NCBI GenBank assembly: GCA_041392855.1
Contig: JAWKLD010000002.1
Coordinates: 208,384 to 272,383 of the forward strand
From: Flavipsychrobacter sp.
GTDB taxonomy: Bacteria; Bacteroidota; Bacteroidia; Chitinophagales; Chitinophagaceae
Reading direction: 5' to 3'
Length of the DNA stretch: 64,000 nucleotides
A program made the translations under genes and the position numbers. Positions 35,562-43,787 of this stretch are shown one piece after another. The notes beneath the pieces were generated by a model. It saw nothing but the letters and a program-made list of their open reading frames with translations, was not told the origin of the DNA and searched no databases. Each line of letters begins with the position of its first letter. The first letter of the stretch is position 1.

Positions 35562-36702
35562 ACTCATACACTTCCATCACCTTAGCGGCACAGCTCTCAG
35601 GTGTAAAGTTTTGTGCATGTTGTAGTCCTTTCTCTATCATCGTAGATCGACGCTCTGCATTAGTGGCTATATCATACATTTCATTAGCCATAAGCTGCTC
35701 GTCCATAGGATCAATTAAACAGGCAGCATCTCCCCCTACCTCTACCAAGCTCGACTGGTCGGATGTAATTACGGGTATAGCACTCCATAAAGCCTCTAAT
35801 ACAGGCAGACCAAACCCTTCATATACGGATGGATATATCATGGCTGTAGCCATTTGATAAATAGCAGGAAAATCGAGCGAGTTTTTATAGCGAGGCTCGT
35901 TTGCAGCATACTCCTGTTCTGATAAGAAGATAATGCTTTCCTCCAGTCGGTTTTCAGTAATGTATTGTTTTACTTTTTGAAAATAACTCCCTCCGCTACC
36001 GATAACAACTAAAGGTATTGACAATTTGTTTTGGAGCAGCTTCATTGCTTTGCATATGGTCAGCAAATTCTTCCTATCTACTACGGAGCCAACATACAAG
36101 AAGTATTCCTTAGGCAGGCCATACCTTGCTCTCACCGCTTCTTTTTCTTCCTCTCTTAATAGCAGCTGGAAAATAGCATTGCAAGATTGATAACATACTT
36201 CGATCTTTTGCGGGTCTATGTTGTAAAACTCCACAATATCATCACGTGTCTGTTTACTTATAGCTATTACCTTGTCTGCTTTTTTGCATGCATATTTAAA
36301 CTTGCTTCTGTATATAGCTGTATCTATTGCACCATCGTGGTGGGCATAGCGTTCAAAAATAAGGTCATGTATAGTAACTACTGTTTTGATACCCGTTTTA
36401 TGTATCCCTAGTGGTATTTCATTACTCAACCCGTGATATAGGTCTATTTTCAATTTCTTTAGATCGGTCTTCATCAAGTTGGCACGCCATATAGAACGGA
36501 GACTGCTTGAGATACCTGAAGGCTCAATGATGTGTACATTATTGTATTGAGATGCATCAAACCTATCTGTTTTTTTAGGTGCCATGAGATAATACTCGTG
36601 CTCAGCAAACCCCTCAAAAATAGAAGTAAGTAATGTGCGGCTGTAGTGCCCTAAACCTGTAAAATTTTGAAACGCCCTTTTTGCGTCGAAAGCAATACGC
36701 AT
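35551..36702 (-). CDS. Glycosyltransferase family 4 protein
   Basis: 383-residue GT-B glycosyltransferase. Starts MRIAFDAKRAFQNFTGLGHYSRTLL, with the acceptor-side glycine loop. The C-terminal Glyco_transf_1 domain has YFLYVGSVVDRKNLLTICKA (about 194-213), IYPSVYEGFGLPVLEALWSAIPVITS (about 298-323) with the EGFGLPxLEA donor-binding motif, and DAACLIDPMDEQLMA. Substrate unknown; family members build polysaccharide or LPS. It is upstream of no clear operon partner; a 32-bp gap separates it from ribE on the same strand, so it may be co-transcribed. Confidence 0.92.
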   Translation of the reverse strand: MRIAFDAKRAFQNFTGLGHYSRTLLTSIFEGFAEHEYYLMAPKKTDRFDASQYNNVHIIEPSGISSSLRSIWRANLMKTDLKKLKIDLYHGLSNEIPLGIHKTGIKTVVTIHDLIFERYAHHDGAIDTAIYRSKFKYACKKADKVIAISKQTRDDIVEFYNIDPQKIEVCYQSCNAIFQLLLREEEKEAVRARYGLPKEYFLYVGSVVDRKNLLTICKAMKLLQNKLSIPLVVIGSGGSYFQKVKQYITENRLEESIIFLSEQEYAANEPRYKNSLDFPAIYQMATAMIYPSVYEGFGLPVLEALWSAIPVITSDQSSLVEVGGDAACLIDPMDEQLMANEMYDIATNAERRSTMIEKGLQHAQNFTPESCAAKVMEVYESIL

Positions 36703-36734
36703 AATCGTTCTATTGCCAAGAAAAGTAGTAAATA

Positions 36735-37343
36735 TTATACGCTTTGGCTAATGTTGATATCTAGTTCTTGGTTTCGTAAAAGATATTTACCTAAAATATC
36801 AAACTCTAAATTTACTCTATGACCTTGTTCCAATGCAAAGAAATTGGTGTGCTCATAGGTATAAGGAATTATTGTGACGGTGAATGTGTCATGTCCCACA
36901 TTAAACAACGTAAGGCTAACACCATTGATACAAATGCTCCCCTTCTCTATAGTTAGTTTTGCAAACTCCTTAGGGAAAGAAAAGCTAAACAACCAGCTAC
37001 CCTCAAGCTCCTTCTTTTCAGTACAAATTGCTACAGTATCAACATGTCCCTGAACAAAATGCCCATCTAGCCTATCACCAACTTTAAGCGCTCTTTCTAA
37101 GTTTAACCTATTACCTATTTGCCAATCACCTAGACTTGTTTTTTGCAATGTTTCAGCAACAGCTGTCACTTTATAAGCATCTCCGTCAATAGCTACTACA
37201 GTAAGACATACACCATTATGTGCTACAGACTGATCTATTTTCAGTTCGCCAGTAATAGACGACTTTACCCAAAAGTCTATATTAGTACCATTGGGTTGTA
37301 TATCCTGTACTACACCTACATTCTCTATTATGCCGGTAAACAT
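36735..37343 (-). CDS. ribE: Riboflavin synthase alpha subunit
   Basis: Converts two 6,7-dimethyl-8-ribityllumazines to riboflavin and the pyrimidinedione. 202 residues, the usual size. Two tandem lumazine-binding repeats: the first begins MFTGIIENVGVV with SVAHNGVCLTV (about 39-49); the second has DRLDGHFVQGHVDTV (about 91-105) and SICINGVSLTLF (about 134-145). No FMN riboswitch precedes it, since the lipoprotein gene ends 7 bp upstream. Confidence 0.96.
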   Translation of the reverse strand: MFTGIIENVGVVQDIQPNGTNIDFWVKSSITGELKIDQSVAHNGVCLTVVAIDGDAYKVTAVAETLQKTSLGDWQIGNRLNLERALKVGDRLDGHFVQGHVDTVAICTEKKELEGSWLFSFSFPKEFAKLTIEKGSICINGVSLTLFNVGHDTFTVTIIPYTYEHTNFFALEQGHRVNLEFDILGKYLLRNQELDINISQSV

Positions 37344-37350
37344 GCTTAGA

Positions 37351-37902
37351 TTATTTTTTATACGCCGTTCCTAAGTGAAAATTAAGACCAGTGTCACTAG
37401 CTACTGTAATATTAACCGATAGCTTTGTGCTATCATTTTTATCTTTTATTAGATAGCCCGAAAGCGTATCTACTGTACGGCATACAATTTGCCCATCTAA
37501 CACAACGGAATCATTTGTAATGGTAGAGTCCGCATACGATCTATAAAACCTATCTGCTGTCAAACGAATAGAATCAGTATTGCTACAAAAACCTGTTACT
37601 CTCAATATGTTATTGCTGTTAGCGTAAATAGTGAGTGTAATATCATTTACCTTTTTCAACTCAAGGTTTGCGTTATAAATGGAGTCTGAAAATGAATAAA
37701 CGCCTACAAATATATCTTTTGGGTAAAAACAGGTAGTATTATCAGGCCTACCTGGGAACCCCCAATTATAATTAATAGCCTCAGGATCGTTACAATAAGG
37801 GTTAGTCAGCTTATCCGATATATCGGGTCCTTCATTATCCGACTTGCTACAAGCAGCCAGAAAGACTAAAAAGACCAATATTATTCCTTTACAATTCCTC
37901 AT
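37351..37902 (-). CDS. Hypothetical lipoprotein
   Basis: 183 residues with a lipoprotein signal peptide: lipobox LAAC, Cys at about residue 18, followed by Ser-Lys-Ser-Asp. The mature protein has a Cys-rich N-terminal part (ITNPYCNDPEAINYNW-like NPYCNDPEAINYNW, DNTTCFYPKD), then beta-strand-rich sequence. I recognize the PYCNDPEAINYNW style from other Chitinophagaceae lipoproteins but no function is known. It ends 7 bp before ribE on the same strand. Confidence 0.75.
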   Translation of the reverse strand: MRNCKGIILVFLVFLAACSKSDNEGPDISDKLTNPYCNDPEAINYNWGFPGRPDNTTCFYPKDIFVGVYSFSDSIYNANLELKKVNDITLTIYANSNNILRVTGFCSNTDSIRLTADRFYRSYADSTITNDSVVLDGQIVCRTVDTLSGYLIKDKNDSTKLSVNITVASDTGLNFHLGTAYKK

Positions 37903-37979
37903 ATCGCTTTATAATACAATACACTAACGTAAGATATTCCTCAAAATTATCTAGAATAAAACATATAAACATAAAAAGT

Positions 37980-38010
37980 TTGTACAAATAATGAATTATG
38001 CATAACTTTG
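37980..38010 (+). promoter_or_regulatory. Bacteroidota-type promoter of rpsU
   Basis: TTG at 37980-37982, a 20-bp spacer and TAACTTTG (exact TAnnTTTG) at 38003-38010, 35 bp before the rpsU ATG. Confidence 0.72.
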
Positions 38011-38045
38011 CAGTCCTCAAAAAACCAAAAAGGGGGTATAATATT

Positions 38046-38249
38046 ATGTTGATTATTGATTCAAAAGATTGTGAAAACATTGATAAGGCGCTGAAGAAGT
38101 ACAAAAAGAAGTATGAGAAATCTCGTACCCTTAATCAATTGCGTGCACGTCAGCACTTTACAAAGAAATCAGTTAAGAGACGCCACGAGGTCTTAAAGGC
38201 TATCTATCTACAAGAGATAGAGTGTGGTATCAGAGAAAGAAAAAGATAA
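38046..38249 (+). CDS. rpsU: 30S ribosomal protein S21
   Basis: 67 residues, basic, with the S21 pattern NIDKALKKYKKKYEKSRTLNQLRARQHF and K-S-V-K-R-R before ILQEI-like helices. S21 takes part in initiation; Bacteroidota S21 is linked to the low use of Shine-Dalgarno sites. The ATG at 38046 was chosen over an upstream ATG at 37998 whose 16 extra residues are not in the family and overlap the promoter. A terminator-like hairpin lies 40 bp downstream, directly before xer. Confidence 0.95.
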   Translation: MLIIDSKDCENIDKALKKYKKKYEKSRTLNQLRARQHFTKKSVKRRHEVLKAIYLQEIECGIRERKR

Positions 38250-38288
38250 GCACAACTTTAACATAGTTGTACTAGCATAGCTATTGTG

Positions 38289-38329
38289 ACTGGTATTGTA
38301 AATTGTTATATTTACAATACCAGTTTTTT
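38289..38329 (+). terminator. Terminator-like hairpin abutting the xer start codon
   Basis: Perfect 14-bp stem (38289-38302 pairs with 38311-38324) with 8-nt loop TTGTTATA and then TTTTTA. The run ends at base 38329, and the xer ATG starts at 38330. It terminates rpsU and may limit or attenuate xer transcription. Confidence 0.85.
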
Positions 38330-39220
38330 ATGATAGAACAGTGGCTAACGGACTTTTTACAATATCTCAAATTTGAGAAGCGCTACGCTGCTCATACGCT
38401 TACTGCTTACAGTAAAGACTTACAACAATTTACTGCATATATAGCCGGAGAGTTTGAGATAACTCACCCAAAAGCCATTAAGCATTTCCATATAAGGAGC
38501 TGGTTAGCCAGTTTAAAAGACGATAAACACACGGTTAGCACCATAAACCGAAAAATATCCAGCTTAAGCTCATTCTACAAATATTTACTACGCTTATCAA
38601 TAGTAGAGCAGAATCCTGTGAAACTATTACACGCTTTGCGTAAAGAGGAACGCCTGCCATCCTATATGAAAGAGGAAGAAACAGACTTCCTATTACATGA
38701 AATACAATTTGACGAAGGATTTAAAGGTGCTACAGATAGGTTAATATGTGACCTTTTGTACCAGACAGGTATGCGTAGAAGCGAGCTTATACACCTAAAA
38801 GAGCAGGATATAGAGTGGTCGCTCAAGCAAATAAGAGTGCTAGGTAAAGGGAACAAAGAGCGTTTAATCCCTATTAGTGAAGAACTAAGCAGATCTATAC
38901 GGTTTTATATAGAAGATAAAAAAGCTATAACCTGTGATACTAATGGAGAGCTATTAGTGCTTACCAGTGGCAAGCCGCTATATGCAGGATATGTGTACAA
39001 GATCGTACAAAAGTACTTAGGTATGTCAACCACGCTTTCTAAAAAGAGCCCTCACATACTGAGGCATACTTTTGCTACACATTTATTAAATAAAGGAGCC
39101 AATATACAAGCTATTAAAGAATTACTTGGGCATAGCAGTCTTGCTGCAACTCAGGTATATACACATAATAATATTGATAAATTAAAAGAAATACATAAGG
39201 AGCGTCATCCTAGGGGATGA
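38330..39220 (+). CDS. Tyrosine recombinase XerC/XerD
   Basis: 296-residue site-specific recombinase. N-terminal SAM-like core-binding domain (about 1-90). The catalytic set is present: Arg149 (TGMRRSEL), Lys173 (LGKGNKER), His242 and Arg245 (HILRHTFATHL), His268 (LLGHSS) and the nucleophile Tyr277 (TQVYTH). Such enzymes resolve chromosome dimers at dif. I leave the symbol open, as XerC versus XerD cannot be told from sequence alone. The frame can extend to a TTG in the hairpin loop but the ATG at 38330 fits the family. hpf follows after 32 bp. Confidence 0.94.
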   Translation: MIEQWLTDFLQYLKFEKRYAAHTLTAYSKDLQQFTAYIAGEFEITHPKAIKHFHIRSWLASLKDDKHTVSTINRKISSLSSFYKYLLRLSIVEQNPVKLLHALRKEERLPSYMKEEETDFLLHEIQFDEGFKGATDRLICDLLYQTGMRRSELIHLKEQDIEWSLKQIRVLGKGNKERLIPISEELSRSIRFYIEDKKAITCDTNGELLVLTSGKPLYAGYVYKIVQKYLGMSTTLSKKSPHILRHTFATHLLNKGANIQAIKELLGHSSLAATQVYTHNNIDKLKEIHKERHPRG

Positions 39221-39224
39221 CGCT
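39201..39224 (+). other. Perfect hairpin over the xer stop codon
   Basis: AGCGTCATCC (39201-39210) pairs with GGATGACGCT (39215-39224) around TAGG. The arm covers the last codons and TGA stop of xer, 29 bp before hpf. There is no T-run, so it is not a plain terminator; it may act in mRNA processing or coupling. Confidence 0.55.
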
Positions 39225-39252
39225 TCATTGATAACAATAAAAATGTTTTAAT

Positions 39253-39552
39253 ATGAATGTGCAAATCCAAAGCGTGCACTTCGACGCTGACTCTAAATTG
39301 TTGGAACATGTGAACAAGAAAATAGAAAAGTTAAGTACGTTCCATGATCACATTATAGGAGTAGAAGTATACTTAAAACTTGACAATGTAGCCCACACCA
39401 TTAAGGACAAAGTAGCCGAGATCAAAGTATACGTACCTAAGCATTCTTTTTTCGTAAAACACCAGTCTAAAGGCTTTGAACAGTCTTTTGACCATGCTTT
39501 TGACTCTATGGTAAATCGTATAAAAAAGCAGAAAGAAAAGATGTTAGCTTAA
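39253..39552 (+). CDS. hpf: Ribosome hibernation-promoting factor HPF/YfiA family
   Basis: 99-residue protein of the short HPF class; binds the 30S decoding region to stabilize inactive 70S or 100S ribosomes. Visible pattern: MNVQIQSVHFDADSKLLEHVNKKIEKL (beta-alpha start), VEVYLKLDN, KVAEIKVYVPKHSFFVKHQSKGFEQSFDHAFDSM. Follows xer in the Bacteroidota rpsU-xer-hpf order. A terminator lies 26 bp past its stop. Confidence 0.93.
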   Translation: MNVQIQSVHFDADSKLLEHVNKKIEKLSTFHDHIIGVEVYLKLDNVAHTIKDKVAEIKVYVPKHSFFVKHQSKGFEQSFDHAFDSMVNRIKKQKEKMLA

Positions 39553-39577
39553 CATAAAATATTATCTTAGATGTAAC

Positions 39578-39616
39578 AAATCCGGCTTTTTATAATAAAT
39601 GCCGGATTTATTTTTC
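39578..39616 (+). terminator. Terminator after hpf
   Basis: AAATCCGGC (39578-39586) pairs with GCCGGATTT (39601-39609); the 14-nt loop is AT-rich, and ATTTTTC follows. Confidence 0.75.
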
Positions 39617-39661
39617 AATCATCTTGCAATAAAAGCCTAAAACGCCTATTTTGCATATCTA

Positions 39662-40798
39662 ATGACTAATTATCGAATCATGGTGCAACGTTGGATAAAG
39701 AACATTGTTGTCTTTACAGCTGCGACTGTATTCCTTACTGCATGTACAGAAAAGGAATTTAGTAAGGATGAACCGTTGGAGAAAACCTATTATGCGTCTC
39801 TTTACATCAGTAGCCAAAATCAAGTATTATATGCCTTAAAGCCAAATTCAGGCGATAAGCTATGGGAAATCAACATAGGTACAAACCTTACCTCTAGTCC
39901 TTTAGTACTTGGAGATAAGCTTATATTAGGTACTGACAAAGGGTTAATGATAATTGATGCTAAAAAAGGCACCACTATTAGCACTATTGCAGAAGTAAAA
40001 TCTACACAATCTTCTCCTACAGGTGAAGGCAATATCGTGTACATTGGTACAGATGACAGTAAGGTAGTAGCAGTAAATCTTGATGATAATACTATCAAAT
40101 GGACATTTAACACGACAAGTGCTGTTAACTCGTCTCCTACCATATCTAACGGTCAAGTATTTGTTGCGTCTAGTAATGCTGTTTATTCATTAGACCAAGC
40201 ATCAGGCACCAAAGTCTGGGAGTTTTTACCAACTGGCGGAGGTACTTTCTTTGCGTCTCCTGCAATTGAACTTCCTTATTTATACATTGGTAGCAATGAT
40301 GGTAACCTTTACACATTGAAAGTAACAGACGGTAGCCTTGCATGGCAATATGCAACTACAGGTCCGATCAAGAGTTCCCCAATCGTTTATGGTGGTAATA
40401 TCATATTCGGTAGTGATGATAATAAAATATACTGTATCGATAGTGCTGCTAAAAAAGAACGTTGGATATACACTACTACAGAGCGTGTAGTATCATCTCC
40501 TTATGGCTATGGCAACGTAGTATATGTAGGAGGTTTCGACCATACGTTTTATGCGCTTAACGTAATAGATGGTGAGGTTAAATGGCGCTACAAGACTAAT
40601 GGACTGATCAAATCATCTCCTCTTGCACACGAGGGTACTGTATACATTGGAAGCTTTGACAAAACCTTGTATGCATTTGATACTTCAGGTGCTCTTAAAT
40701 GGTCACGCGACATTGATGGTTCTATAGAAGCATCTCCAGTAATTTTCGACTTGCAAAAAGCATTCTATCCATCATTGAGTGGCAAGTCTCTGAACTAA
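39662..40798 (+). CDS. PQQ-binding-like beta-propeller lipoprotein
   Basis: 378 residues with a lipoprotein-type start: a basic N-terminus, a hydrophobic stretch and FLTAC (Cys at about residue 28). The rest is a WD40/PQQ-like propeller with seven repeats such as VLYALKPNSGDKLWEI, VVAVNLDDNTIKWTF, VYSLDQASGTKVWEF, LYTLKVTDGSLAWQY, IYCIDSAAKKERWIY, FYALNVIDGEVKWRY and LYAFDTSGALKWSR, each followed by an SSP segment. The fold resembles BamB, the BAM lipoprotein, but many PQQ-propeller proteins are not BamB. No enzymatic motif seen. It is monocistronic, ending at a shared bidirectional terminator. Confidence 0.88.
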   Translation: MTNYRIMVQRWIKNIVVFTAATVFLTACTEKEFSKDEPLEKTYYASLYISSQNQVLYALKPNSGDKLWEINIGTNLTSSPLVLGDKLILGTDKGLMIIDAKKGTTISTIAEVKSTQSSPTGEGNIVYIGTDDSKVVAVNLDDNTIKWTFNTTSAVNSSPTISNGQVFVASSNAVYSLDQASGTKVWEFLPTGGGTFFASPAIELPYLYIGSNDGNLYTLKVTDGSLAWQYATTGPIKSSPIVYGGNIIFGSDDNKIYCIDSAAKKERWIYTTTERVVSSPYGYGNVVYVGGFDHTFYALNVIDGEVKWRYKTNGLIKSSPLAHEGTVYIGSFDKTLYAFDTSGALKWSRDIDGSIEASPVIFDLQKAFYPSLSGKSLN

Positions 40799-40821
40799 AT
40801 AATTACAACACTTTTATAATC

Positions 40822-40856
40822 AAAAAAGCACTGATAGTATTATCAGTGCTTTTTTA
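40822..40856. terminator. Bidirectional terminator between the propeller lipoprotein and ferritin genes
   Basis: AGCACTGATA-GTAT-TATCAGTGCT, a perfect 10-bp stem extended by A6 and T6 flanks, suited to both convergent genes. Confidence 0.93.
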
Positions 40857-40880
40857 TGTCTTGTTATAGCATTATTAAAC

Positions 40881-41393
40881 TTAGCCCCCTTTGTTAACAG
40901 TAGACCTATGTTGCATGATATCTCTATCAAACAAATAAATACCACTCTTCTCATCACCTACTAGTTCCAACTTATCATTCAAGGTTCTAGCCAAGCGTTC
41001 CTCTTCTATTTGTTCTGAAACATACCATTGTAGGAAATTATGGGTAGCAAAATCCTTTTCAGTTAACGCAAGACCCACAAGAGCATTTATACTTTCAGAC
41101 ACTTTCACTTCATGATTTAAAAACTCCTTAAAGACATTATTAAGTGATTTAAACGTGATGATCGGCTGCGCCAGTGCAGGCACTATTGCAAAACCTCCAC
41201 GCTCGTTAATATATCTTATAAGCTTCAACATATGAACTCTTTCTTCATCGGCCTGTTGATAAAAAAACTCCGTAACTCCATCTAGCCCTGGCTGTATTTC
41301 TGCCCAAGAGGCCATTGCCAAATAAGCCTGTGAAGACTCGGCTTCCATAGCTACTTGTTTATTCAATGCTTCTTGTATTGATTTTTCTAACAT
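40881..41393 (-). CDS. Ferritin (non-heme iron storage protein)
   Basis: 170-residue four-helix bundle of the bacterial FtnA type. Ferroxidase-site residues are visible: Glu17 (VAMEAESSQAYLAMA), a glutamate-rich ADEERVHML (about 48-56), Glu at about 94 (FLNHEVKVSESI) and Glu at 127-130 (YVSEQIEEERLA). It oxidizes and stores iron in a 24-mer shell. No heme-ligating Met of bacterioferritin is evident. It stands alone, convergent with the propeller gene. Confidence 0.95.
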   Translation of the reverse strand: MLEKSIQEALNKQVAMEAESSQAYLAMASWAEIQPGLDGVTEFFYQQADEERVHMLKLIRYINERGGFAIVPALAQPIITFKSLNNVFKEFLNHEVKVSESINALVGLALTEKDFATHNFLQWYVSEQIEEERLARTLNDKLELVGDEKSGIYLFDRDIMQHRSTVNKGG

Positions 41394-41442
41394 AGTGTAG
41401 TATTTATACTTAAAATAAGGAAAACAACAAGATAAATGAAAT

Positions 41443-41473
41443 AAAAAAAGCGCTCTTGCAAAGCAAGAGCGCT
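41443..41473 (-). terminator. Terminator of the TlpA-like gene
   Basis: On the minus strand AGCGCTCTTGC-TTT-GCAAGAGCGCT is followed by seven T residues; it starts 24 bp after the stop codon. Confidence 0.93.
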
Positions 41474-41496
41474 GAATGTCTATTATTTATAAATAA

Positions 41497-41991
41497 TTAT
41501 TTACTTAATTCTTTTATTTTCTTGAACACTTCGTGTTCTGCACCCTCTTCATATCCCTGATGTGAATATGCTATCTTACCATTCTTATCGATAATAATAG
41601 TAAAAGGTACTGTTTGAAAGTTTAATGAACGCTTCAAATCAGAATTTGTATCAATGTAATAAGGAAAATCCCACCCTTGAGACTTTGCATAACCTCTTAC
41701 TAAACCGGCAGACCTAGCCTCATCGATCGAAACAGTCATATATTCAAAATCCGCTTCTTTTTGCCATTCAGGCAACATTTTACGTACATTTTTGATCTCT
41801 TTCTTACAAGGCACACACCATGTAGCCCAGAAATTCACTAATGTAACCTTACCAGAGGTAACAGTTTCATTAAAAGCTACTTTCTTATTAGTTTTTACGT
41901 CTTTTATTTCTGTATCCGGCAGTTCCTTCTTCTGAGCAAATGCTCCGATAGTTAATAATACTGCTAAACTCGCTAGAATAATCCGTTTCAT
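41497..41991 (-). CDS. TlpA family thioredoxin-like disulfide reductase
   Basis: 164 residues with a signal peptide (about 1-19, ending AFAQ). Single thioredoxin domain of the AhpC/TSA-TlpA type with the active-site WCVPC (Cys59 and Cys62) in NFWATWCVPCKKE, then the cis-Pro region TVPFTIIIDKNG. Acts in the periplasm in disulfide reduction or isomerization. It is divergent from the DUF6029 gene at 42100, a pairing common in Bacteroidota that suggests the two are functionally linked. Confidence 0.92.
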   Translation of the reverse strand: MKRIILASLAVLLTIGAFAQKKELPDTEIKDVKTNKKVAFNETVTSGKVTLVNFWATWCVPCKKEIKNVRKMLPEWQKEADFEYMTVSIDEARSAGLVRGYAKSQGWDFPYYIDTNSDLKRSLNFQTVPFTIIIDKNGKIAYSHQGYEEGAEHEVFKKIKELSK

Positions 41992-42099
41992 ATCTATGTA
42001 ATTTTTAATCCTATTTTAAAATTAAGAGGCTAAAACCTTGCCAAATTATAGTAAAGGTTCTAAATTCGGAAAATTTTATGTTAAAACAACAGTAAGTTG

Positions 42100-43713
42100 A
42101 TGAAAAAAATTATCCTACTGTTAACATTTTCTATCTCTTCTACTCTTGCCTTTGCTCAAGGTCAGCTTTCTGGAGACTTAATGATGAATGTTAACTTCTT
42201 TCAAAGAGATTCAGCCATTAATGCTGCTAACAACCCATTGTACGACAACTTCTTAAGTGGAGGTGAAAGTTGGCTCGGGTTGCGATACTCTTACAAAGGG
42301 TTTACTGCCACTTTAAGAGCCGATGCATTTCACAATTCAAATAGATACAACCCTACCCAAGCACTAAACGGATGGGGACTAGGTGCATGGCAGCTTAGTA
42401 AAACCTTTAATGACTTAACCATCACTGCTGGTTATATCTACGATCAAATTGGTAGTGGTATTATGTTCCGTGCCTATGAAGATCGTGGTCTATTGATCGA
42501 TAACGCACTTGTTGGTTTACATTTAAAGTATCAGCTAACAGACAATATCGAACTTAAAGGATTCACTGGTCAATCAAAATTCTTGTTCGATCAATACAAA
42601 CCTGTCATCAAAGGCTTTGCAGCTGAAGGAAATTTTGCCTTAGGTAAAGAAGGTCAGGTATATATAGTACCAGGTATTGGTGCTTTAAATAGAACACTTG
42701 ACCAAACATCAATGGATCAAGTGGTATCTACCATCAACAGCCAAGATAGTGCTACTCGTTTTGTTCCTATGTATAACATGTATGCGTTTACTGCATACAA
42801 CACGCTTAGCGTGGGGAACTTCAACTGGTATGTTGAAGGTTCATACAAAACTCATGAGACAATCGTGAACCAAAATGGGCTTTTGGAAGATACGGATGGT
42901 AATGTATTGTTCTCAACACTTAGCTACGCCAAAAAAGGGTTTGCTGTAAACTTAACTGGTAAGCGTACTGAAAACTATGAGATGCGTACTTCACCAAACG
43001 AGGTGCTTATACGTGGATTAATGAACTGGCAACCGATTGTTGCTCGTCTACGTCCACAAAGACTATTAGCGCGTTACTCACCACCATCTCAAAACTTATC
43101 GGAGTTATCGGGAGGTGTGGATGTTCTTATCTCTCCTAACGATGATTTAAGCATTACATTAAACTATGCGCACTCTAACACACTAGACGAAGTTAAACTA
43201 TACAGAGAAGTGTACTTCGATGCTGAGTATCGTGGTTGGGATAACTTTATAGTAATGGTGGGTACTCAGTATATGGAATATAACCAAGAGCTTTATCAAA
43301 TAAAGCCAAGTGTTCCATTGCTATTCTCAACAACACCGTTTTTTGAGTTGACTTATAAGATCAGCAAGACAAAATCGATACGTACAGAGTGGGAATACCA
43401 AATGACAGATCAGGACTTTGGTTCATGGATCTTTGGTTTAATAGAATATAATATAGCTCCTCGCTGGTCTATATCAATATCAGATATGTATAACCTAAGT
43501 GCTGGACCTATAGCTGTAGATCAAGGTGCGGCAAAAAAAGTAGGAGAACCTGGTCAACACTACTACCAAATATTTGGCGCATACACAACAGGGCCACACC
43601 GTTTTACACTTTCTTACGTAAAACAAGTTGAGGGTATTAACTGTACAGGTGGTGTATGTAGATATGAGCCTGCATTCAGTGGTGTTAAATTTGGTGTAAG
43701 TTCTACATTCTAA
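42100..43713 (+). CDS. DUF6029 family protein, predicted outer-membrane
   Basis: 537 residues with a signal peptide (about 1-20, ending AFAQG). The remainder is beta-rich with many Tyr and Trp strands (for example GESWLGLRYSYKGFTATLRAD, NLTGKRTENYEMR, FELTYKISKTKSIRTEWEYQM) and a final strand ending in Phe (SGVKFGVSSTF), which is typical of outer-membrane beta barrels. The family DUF6029 is widespread in Bacteroidota, function unknown. The ATG at 42100 is preceded by an in-frame TTG. Next to a TlpA thioredoxin gene; terminator follows. Confidence 0.82.
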   Translation: MKKIILLLTFSISSTLAFAQGQLSGDLMMNVNFFQRDSAINAANNPLYDNFLSGGESWLGLRYSYKGFTATLRADAFHNSNRYNPTQALNGWGLGAWQLSKTFNDLTITAGYIYDQIGSGIMFRAYEDRGLLIDNALVGLHLKYQLTDNIELKGFTGQSKFLFDQYKPVIKGFAAEGNFALGKEGQVYIVPGIGALNRTLDQTSMDQVVSTINSQDSATRFVPMYNMYAFTAYNTLSVGNFNWYVEGSYKTHETIVNQNGLLEDTDGNVLFSTLSYAKKGFAVNLTGKRTENYEMRTSPNEVLIRGLMNWQPIVARLRPQRLLARYSPPSQNLSELSGGVDVLISPNDDLSITLNYAHSNTLDEVKLYREVYFDAEYRGWDNFIVMVGTQYMEYNQELYQIKPSVPLLFSTTPFFELTYKISKTKSIRTEWEYQMTDQDFGSWIFGLIEYNIAPRWSISISDMYNLSAGPIAVDQGAAKKVGEPGQHYYQIFGAYTTGPHRFTLSYVKQVEGINCTGGVCRYEPAFSGVKFGVSSTF

Positions 43714-43745
43714 CAATGAGTATTTACTAAAAGTTATAAATTGCT

Positions 43746-43774
43746 AAGGTTCTCTGTATAGAGAACCTTTTTTC
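43746..43774 (+). terminator. Terminator after the DUF6029 gene
   Basis: AAGGTTCTC-TGTATA-GAGAACCTT followed by TTTTTC. It lies between DUF6029 and nadB. Confidence 0.9.
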
Positions 43775-43787
43775 TTAATGAATAACT

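Noticed and set aside
37344..37350. FMN riboswitch for riboflavin synthase
   Set aside because: Only 7 bp separate ribE from the upstream lipoprotein gene, and no RFN-element sequence is visible.
39553..39661. tRNA genes after hpf, as usual in Bacteroidota
   Set aside because: The gap is 109 bp and contains a terminator; no cloverleaf, TTCRA T-loop or CCA-like end was found.
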